64,000 nt of DNA from Streptomyces guryensis (GTDB lineage Bacteria > Actinomycetota > Actinomycetes > Streptomycetales > Streptomycetaceae). Positions within the stretch are counted from its first letter, which is position 1. Each line of letters starts with the position of its first letter. The stretch is from the NCBI RefSeq assembly GCF_021261325.1, contig NZ_JAJSBI010000012.1, positions 124,001 through 188,000 of the forward strand. Reading direction: 5' to 3'. Both the position numbers and the translations under genes were made by a program. The notes under the pieces were generated by a model. It was not told the origin of the DNA, ran no database searches, and saw only the letters and a list, made by a program, of their open reading frames with translations. This document shows positions 59,955-64,000 of this stretch, one piece after another.

Positions 59955-60890
59955 ATGGCCGTCGTCACGATGCGGGAGCTGCTGGAGAGCGGCGTCCACT
60001 TCGGTCACCAGACCCGTCGCTGGAACCCGAAGATGAAGCGCTTCATCTTCACCGAGCGCAACGGCATCTACATCATCGACCTGCTCCAGTCGCTGTCGTA
60101 CATCGACCGCGCCTACGAGTTCGTCAAGGAGACCGTCGCCCACGGCGGCACGGTCATGTTCGTCGGCACGAAGAAGCAGGCGCAGGAGGCCATCGCCGAG
60201 CAGGCCACCCGCGTCGGCATGCCCTTCGTCAACCAGCGCTGGCTGGGCGGCATGCTCACCAACTTCTCCACCGTCTACAAGCGTCTGCAGCGCCTCAAGG
60301 AGCTCGAGCAGATCGACTTCGAGGACGTCGCCGCTTCGGGTCTGACCAAGAAGGAGCTCCTGGTCCTCTCGCGTGAGAAGGCCAAGCTGGAGAAGACCCT
60401 CGGCGGTATCCGCGAGATGCAGAAGGTGCCCAGCGCCGTCTGGATCGTGGACACCAAGAAGGAGCACATCGCGGTCGGCGAGGCCCGGAAGCTCAACATC
60501 CCGGTCGTCGCCATCCTCGACACCAACTGCGACCCCGACGAGGTCGACTACAAGATCCCGGGCAACGACGACGCGATCCGCTCCGTCACCCTGCTCACCC
60601 GTGTGATCGCCGACGCCGTCGCCGAGGGCCTCATCAGCCGCTCGCGCGTCGCCACCGGTGACAAGGGCGAGAAGGCCGCCGGCGAGCCGCTCGCCGAGTG
60701 GGAGCGCGACCTGCTCGAGGGCGAGAAGAAGGCCGACGAGGCTCCGGCCGCCGAGGCCGAGAAGCCGGCCGAGGCCCCCGCCGAGGCTCCCGCCGCTGAG
60801 GCCCCCGAGGCCGAGGCTCCGGCCGCTGAGGCCCCCGAGGCCGAGGCTCCGGCCGCCGAGGCTCCGGCCGCGGACGCCGAGCAGGCCTGA
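59955..60890 (+). CDS. rpsB: Ribosomal protein S2
   Basis: A 311-residue S2 with the normal core (MRELLESGVHFGHQTRRWNP to RVIADAVAEGLI) and an actinobacterial acidic tail made of repeated AEAPAAEAPE units; two copies of a 30-base unit lie near 60790-60850. ATG after AAGGAG. First of rpsB-tsf-pyrH-frr-cdsA. Confidence 0.97.
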   Translation: MAVVTMRELLESGVHFGHQTRRWNPKMKRFIFTERNGIYIIDLLQSLSYIDRAYEFVKETVAHGGTVMFVGTKKQAQEAIAEQATRVGMPFVNQRWLGGMLTNFSTVYKRLQRLKELEQIDFEDVAASGLTKKELLVLSREKAKLEKTLGGIREMQKVPSAVWIVDTKKEHIAVGEARKLNIPVVAILDTNCDPDEVDYKIPGNDDAIRSVTLLTRVIADAVAEGLISRSRVATGDKGEKAAGEPLAEWERDLLEGEKKADEAPAAEAEKPAEAPAEAPAAEAPEAEAPAAEAPEAEAPAAEAPAADAEQA

Positions 60891-60910
60891 CCCGTCAGCG
60901 TCAGAGGTTG

Positions 60911-60944
60911 ACGGCGGGGGCGGTGTGAAATCCGCCCCCGCCGT
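60911..60944 (+). terminator. Hairpin between rpsB and tsf
   Basis: ACGGCGGGGGCGG (60911-60923) pairs with CCGCCCCCGCCGT (60932-60944), a perfect 13-bp stem with an 8-base loop, 21 bases after rpsB. Likely attenuates rather than fully stops transcription into tsf. Confidence 0.75.
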
Positions 60945-61047
60945 TCACCCGTAGGTCAGCGGCGAGTCAGCCGTCCCCGGCTGTATTGGGGGCCGTAGAC
61001 CCCGTAGATCTTCGATCTTCCAGACTTCGAGAAAGATTCACAGACTC

Positions 61048-61884
61048 ATGGCGAACTACACCGCCGCCGACGTCAAGAAGCTTCGTGAGCTCACCGGCGC
61101 CGGCATGATGGACTGCAAGAAGGCGCTGGACGAGGCCGAGGGCAACGTCGACAAGGCCGTCGAGGCGCTCCGGATCAAGGGCCAGAAGGGCGTCGCCAAG
61201 CGCGAGGGCCGCTCCGCCGAGAACGGCGCCGTGGTCTCGATCATCGCTGACGACAACTCCTCCGGTGTCCTGGTCGAGCTGAAGTGCGAGACGGACTTCG
61301 TCGCCAAGGGCGAGAAGTTCCAGGCCGTCGCCACCGCGATCGCCGAGCACGTCGCCAAGACCTCCCCGGCCGACCTCCAGGCGCTGCTCGCCTCCGAGAT
61401 CGAGGCCGGCAAGACCGTCCAGGCGTTCGTGGACGAGGCCAACGCCAACCTGGGCGAGAAGATCGTCCTGGACCGCTTCGCGCAGTACGGCGACGGCTTC
61501 GTTCTCGCGTACATGCACCGCACGATGCCCGACCTGCCCCCGCAGATCGGTGTCCTGGTCGAGCTCGACAAGCCCAACGCCGAGATCGCCAAGGGTGTCG
61601 CGCAGCACATCGCCGCCTTCGCGCCGAAGTACCTCGCCAAGGAGGACGTGCCGGCCGAGGTCGTCGAGTCCGAGCGTCGCGTCGCCGAGGAGACCACCCG
61701 CGCCGAGGGCAAGCCCGAGGCCGCCCTCCCGAAGATCGTCGAGGGTCGCCTCAACGGCTTCTTCAAGGACGCCACGCTGCTCGGTCAGCCGTACGCGCTC
61801 GACAACAAGAAGTCGGTCCAGAAGGTTCTGGACGAGGCCGGTGTCACCCTGAAGCGCTTCACGCGTATCAAGGTCGGCATCTGA
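61048..61884 (+). CDS. tsf: Elongation factor Ts
   Basis: A 278-residue guanine nucleotide exchange factor for EF-Tu. N-terminal UBA-like domain (LRELTGAGMMDCKKALDEAEG, shown as LRELTGAGMMDCKKAL), the CETDFVAKGEKF core contact motif and the dimerisation domain are present. ATG start; preceded by a short leader with GAGAAAG. Confidence 0.97.
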   Translation: MANYTAADVKKLRELTGAGMMDCKKALDEAEGNVDKAVEALRIKGQKGVAKREGRSAENGAVVSIIADDNSSGVLVELKCETDFVAKGEKFQAVATAIAEHVAKTSPADLQALLASEIEAGKTVQAFVDEANANLGEKIVLDRFAQYGDGFVLAYMHRTMPDLPPQIGVLVELDKPNAEIAKGVAQHIAAFAPKYLAKEDVPAEVVESERRVAEETTRAEGKPEAALPKIVEGRLNGFFKDATLLGQPYALDNKKSVQKVLDEAGVTLKRFTRIKVGI

Positions 61885-61939
61885 GTCCGTGCCGCGATCG
61901 GTGTCCCGGCCCGATAGGGTCGAGTGCAGCCGTCCGGCC

Positions 61940-62030
61940 GTCCCTCACGCACGCGCGTGAGGGACGACAGCAGATCTGACGAGGAGGCCATTGCCGAGCA
62001 TGGGATGCCAACACCCCAGCGGCAATGGCC
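61940..62030 (+). terminator. Two consecutive hairpins between tsf and pyrH
   Basis: First: GTCCCTCACGC-acgc-GCGTGAGGGAC (61940-61965). Second: GGCCATTGCC (61986-61995) with GGCAATGGCC (62021-62030) followed by TTCTTC, terminator-like, 40 bases before the pyrH start. Together they could attenuate pyrH expression. Confidence 0.65.
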
Positions 62031-62069
62031 TTCTTCGTATGTGCAACACGTGAAAGAGGCGGGATCTCC

Positions 62070-62831
62070 ATGACCACCACCAAGCCCCAGAAGAGCGACG
62101 ACGGCAAAGTACGCGGCCGGTTTCTGCTGAAGCTGTCCGGTGAGGCCTTCTCCGGTGGCGGGGGCCTGGGTGTGGACCCGGACGTGGTGCACAAGATCGC
62201 TCGTGAGATCGCCGCCGTCGTCCGGGACGGCTCGGAGATCGCGGTGGTCATCGGCGGCGGCAACTTCTTCCGCGGCGCCGAGCTCCAGCAGCGCGGCATG
62301 GACCGGGCCCGCTCCGACTACATGGGCATGCTCGGCACAGTGATGAACTGCCTCGCCCTCCAGGACTTCCTGGAGAAGGAGGGCATCGACAGCCGGGTGC
62401 AGACCGCCATCACCATGGGCCAGGTCGCCGAGCCGTACATCCCGCTGCGCGCCGTGCGCCACCTGCAGAAGGGCCGTGTGGTCATCTTCGGCGCCGGTAT
62501 GGGCATGCCGTACTTCTCCACCGACACCACCGCCGCGCAGCGCGCCCTGGAGATCGACGCCGAGGCGCTGCTGATGGGCAAGAACGGCGTGGACGGGGTC
62601 TACGACTCCGACCCGAAGACCAACCCCGACGCGGTCAAGTTCGACGCCCTCGGCTACGGCGAGGTCATCACCCGCGACCTCAAGGTCGCCGACGCCACCG
62701 CCGTCACGCTGTGCCGCGACAACAAGCTCCCGATCCTCGTCTTCGAGCTCCTGGCCGAGGGCAATATCGCCCGCGCCGTCAAGGGTGAGAAGATCGGCAC
62801 GCTTGTGGGTGACCAGGACAGCCGGGACTGA
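62070..62831 (+). CDS. pyrH: UMP kinase
   Basis: A 253-residue bacterial UMP kinase of the amino-acid-kinase fold: FLLKLSGEAFSG, AVVIGGGNFFRG, GAGMGMPYFSTDTTAAQRAL and LLMGKNGVDGVYDSDPK. Makes UDP for nucleotide synthesis. ATG after GGGATCTCC; GAGGCGGG upstream. A long leader with hairpins precedes it. Confidence 0.96.
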   Translation: MTTTKPQKSDDGKVRGRFLLKLSGEAFSGGGGLGVDPDVVHKIAREIAAVVRDGSEIAVVIGGGNFFRGAELQQRGMDRARSDYMGMLGTVMNCLALQDFLEKEGIDSRVQTAITMGQVAEPYIPLRAVRHLQKGRVVIFGAGMGMPYFSTDTTAAQRALEIDAEALLMGKNGVDGVYDSDPKTNPDAVKFDALGYGEVITRDLKVADATAVTLCRDNKLPILVFELLAEGNIARAVKGEKIGTLVGDQDSRD

Positions 62832-62975
62832 CCAGCAACACCCACGGACCCTGACCGGGGGATGGACAATGTCCCGCAGGTCGGGAACCGTGCAGGAAGA
62901 AGACGCGACGCAGCCGGCCGCCGCCCCACCAAGGAACCGCAGCCGGGCCTTACTCAAGACACGCAGGAGCAAGTG

Positions 62976-63533
62976 GTGATCGAAGAGACCCTCCTCGAGG
63001 CCGAGGAGAAGATGGAGAAGGCCGTCGTGGTCGCCAAGGAGGACTTCGCCGCGATCCGCACCGGTCGTGCGCACCCGGCGATGTTCAACAAGATCGTGGC
63101 CGACTACTACGGCGCGCCGACGCCGATCAACCAGCTGGCTTCGTTCTCCGTGCCGGAGCCGCGCATGGCGGTGGTGACCCCGTTCGACAAGACGGCGCTG
63201 CGCAACATCGAGCAGGCGATCCGCGACTCCGACCTGGGCGTCAATCCGAGCAACGACGGCAACATCATCCGGGTGGTGTTCCCCGAGCTCACCGAGGAGC
63301 GTCGTCGCGACTACATCAAGGTCGCCAAGGGCAAGGCCGAGGACGCCCGGGTCTCCATCCGCTCCGTGCGCCGCAAGGCCAAGGACGCCATCGACAAGCT
63401 GATCAAGGACGGCGAGGTCGGCGAGGACGAGGGCCGCCGCGCGGAGAAGGAACTCGACGACTCCACCCACAAGTACGTGGCCCAGGTGGACGAGCTCCTG
63501 AAGCACAAGGAAGCGGAGCTGCTCGAGGTCTGA
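62976..63533 (+). CDS. frr: Ribosome recycling factor
   Basis: A 185-residue RRF: VIEETLLEAEEKMEKAVV start, IRTGRAHPAMFNKI, PFDKTALRNIEQAIRDSDLG and PELTEERRRDYIKVAK. Splits post-termination ribosomes with EF-G. GTG start matching the family length; another GTG is one codon earlier. AGGAG upstream. Stop overlaps cdsA ATG by one base. Confidence 0.97.
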   Translation: MIEETLLEAEEKMEKAVVVAKEDFAAIRTGRAHPAMFNKIVADYYGAPTPINQLASFSVPEPRMAVVTPFDKTALRNIEQAIRDSDLGVNPSNDGNIIRVVFPELTEERRRDYIKVAKGKAEDARVSIRSVRRKAKDAIDKLIKDGEVGEDEGRRAEKELDDSTHKYVAQVDELLKHKEAELLEV

Positions 63534-64000
63534 TGAACGACTCTTCCTGGGGAGCGCCGCCCCACACCGGGTCGCAGGCGGGTTACTGGGGGCCGTCCGA
63601 CCAGGGACCTGTCCAGGGGGCTGCCCCGGCGGGTCCGGCGTACGATGCGCCCAAGGCGCAGCAGACTCGCCCCATGCCCATCGTGCCCGAGGTACCCGCG
63701 TACGGCGGTGACCAGGATGACGACCGGGGGGCCGCTCGGCTGAGCGGCCCCTTGTTCCGCGACGAACCCCTTCAGTCGCCGCCCTATCCGGTGGCGCAGC
63801 AGAATCCGGAGCCCATGCCCGACGCCCCCCAGCCGGCGCCCCGCCCGCAGAAGAAGAGCGCGGGCCGCGACCTGGGCGCGGCCATAGGGGTCGGCGTGGC
63901 GCTCGGCGTGGTGATCATCGCGTCGTTGTTCGTCGTCAAGGCGGTCTTCGTCGGTGTGATCGCGGTCGCCGTCGTGGTCGGCCTGTGGGAGCTGACCAGC
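63533..64000 (+). CDS. cdsA: Phosphatidate cytidylyltransferase, 5' part
   Basis: The first 156 codons of a gene running off the window. A ~110-residue disordered Pro/Gln/Gly/Ala-rich N-terminus (MNDSSWGAPPHTGSQAGYWG) leads to membrane helices (GAAIGVGVALGVVIIASLF; AVFVGVIAVAVVVGLWEL), as in actinobacterial CdsA next to frr. The catalytic signature lies beyond the window, so the call rests on position and topology. CdsA makes CDP-diacylglycerol for phospholipids. Confidence 0.8.
   Translation, partial: MNDSSWGAPPHTGSQAGYWGPSDQGPVQGAAPAGPAYDAPKAQQTRPMPIVPEVPAYGGDQDDDRGAARLSGPLFRDEPLQSPPYPVAQQNPEPMPDAPQPAPRPQKKSAGRDLGAAIGVGVALGVVIIASLFVVKAVFVGVIAVAVVVGLWELTS

Noticed and set aside
1..64000. 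CRISPR arrays, insertion sequences, prophage
   Set aside because: No regularly spaced direct repeats, transposase or phage genes were found; the only mobile element with coding capacity is the RecG intein.

Overview
The window is chromosomal DNA from a Streptomyces species, or a very close relative. The DNA is very GC-rich, many genes start with GTG, and it encodes developmental proteins of this genus (WhiG, NsdA, RNase III/AbsB, glucose permease GlcP). The housekeeping gene order, from memory, follows the core-chromosome block of S. coelicolor that runs from thiD/rpmB to cdsA. No tRNA or rRNA gene, CRISPR array, insertion sequence or prophage was recognised. Gene density is normal and most genes belong to conserved operons.

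Layout. 1-5.2 kb: 3' end of thiD, then on the minus strand an FAD monooxygenase behind an AfsR-like regulator, then rpmB. 5.5-12.6 kb: a FakA/DAK2 kinase; a 0.67-kb stretch of degenerate tandem repeats; then a translationally coupled minus-strand pair, an HSP90-family ATPase and a 975-residue TPR protein. 12.8-21.2 kb: recG (interrupted by an intein), rsmD, coaD, a coiled-coil protein with a Tyr/Gln-rich tail, DUF177, rpmF, rnc, mutM. 21.1-30.7 kb: HxlR regulator, CAP-domain protein, acylphosphatase, a 67-residue protein, smc, glcP, a small hypothetical protein and an LLM oxidoreductase. 30.8-43 kb: ftsY, a Prim-Pol-like protein, nsdA, the nitrogen operon amtB-glnK-glnD, ffh and ftsH. 43-53 kb: methyltransferase, an archaeal/eukaryotic-type prolyl-tRNA synthetase, a SprT-like protein, the rpsP-khpA-rimM-trmD-rplS operon and four consecutive type I signal peptidases (sipW-X-Y-Z). 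53-64 kb: NUDIX, DUF2469, yraN, comM-like, dprA, whiG, TetR, an M23 peptidase, then rpsB-tsf-pyrH-frr and the start of cdsA.

How the genes work together. Protein targeting and export are over-represented: FtsY and Ffh form the signal-recognition particle pathway, FtsH does membrane quality control and four SipW-Z leader peptidases process exported proteins. AmtB, GlnK and GlnD form the ammonium uptake and sensing module, behind a GlnR-type box. Ribosomal proteins and translation factors sit with RNA-modification enzymes (RimM, TrmD, RsmD). DNA maintenance genes (RecG, SMC, MutM, DprA, ComM-like, YraN) are scattered through the block.

Most notable observations. (1) A 338-residue intein with a LAGLIDADG endonuclease is inserted in the Walker A motif of RecG; it has the Trp/Cys/Thr signature of the rare class 3 splicing mechanism. 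(2) An HSP90-like ATPase is coupled to a giant TPR protein. (3) A Streptomyces-type dispersed repeat appears to be translated inside the SMC hinge. (4) Two almost identical 39-bp elements each carry a pair of DnaA-box-like 9-mers, one before yraN and one before rpsB. (5) Several palindromic dispersed repeats and candidate operators lie between genes. Starts were chosen by reading for ribosome-binding sites and family N-termini; no database search was possible.
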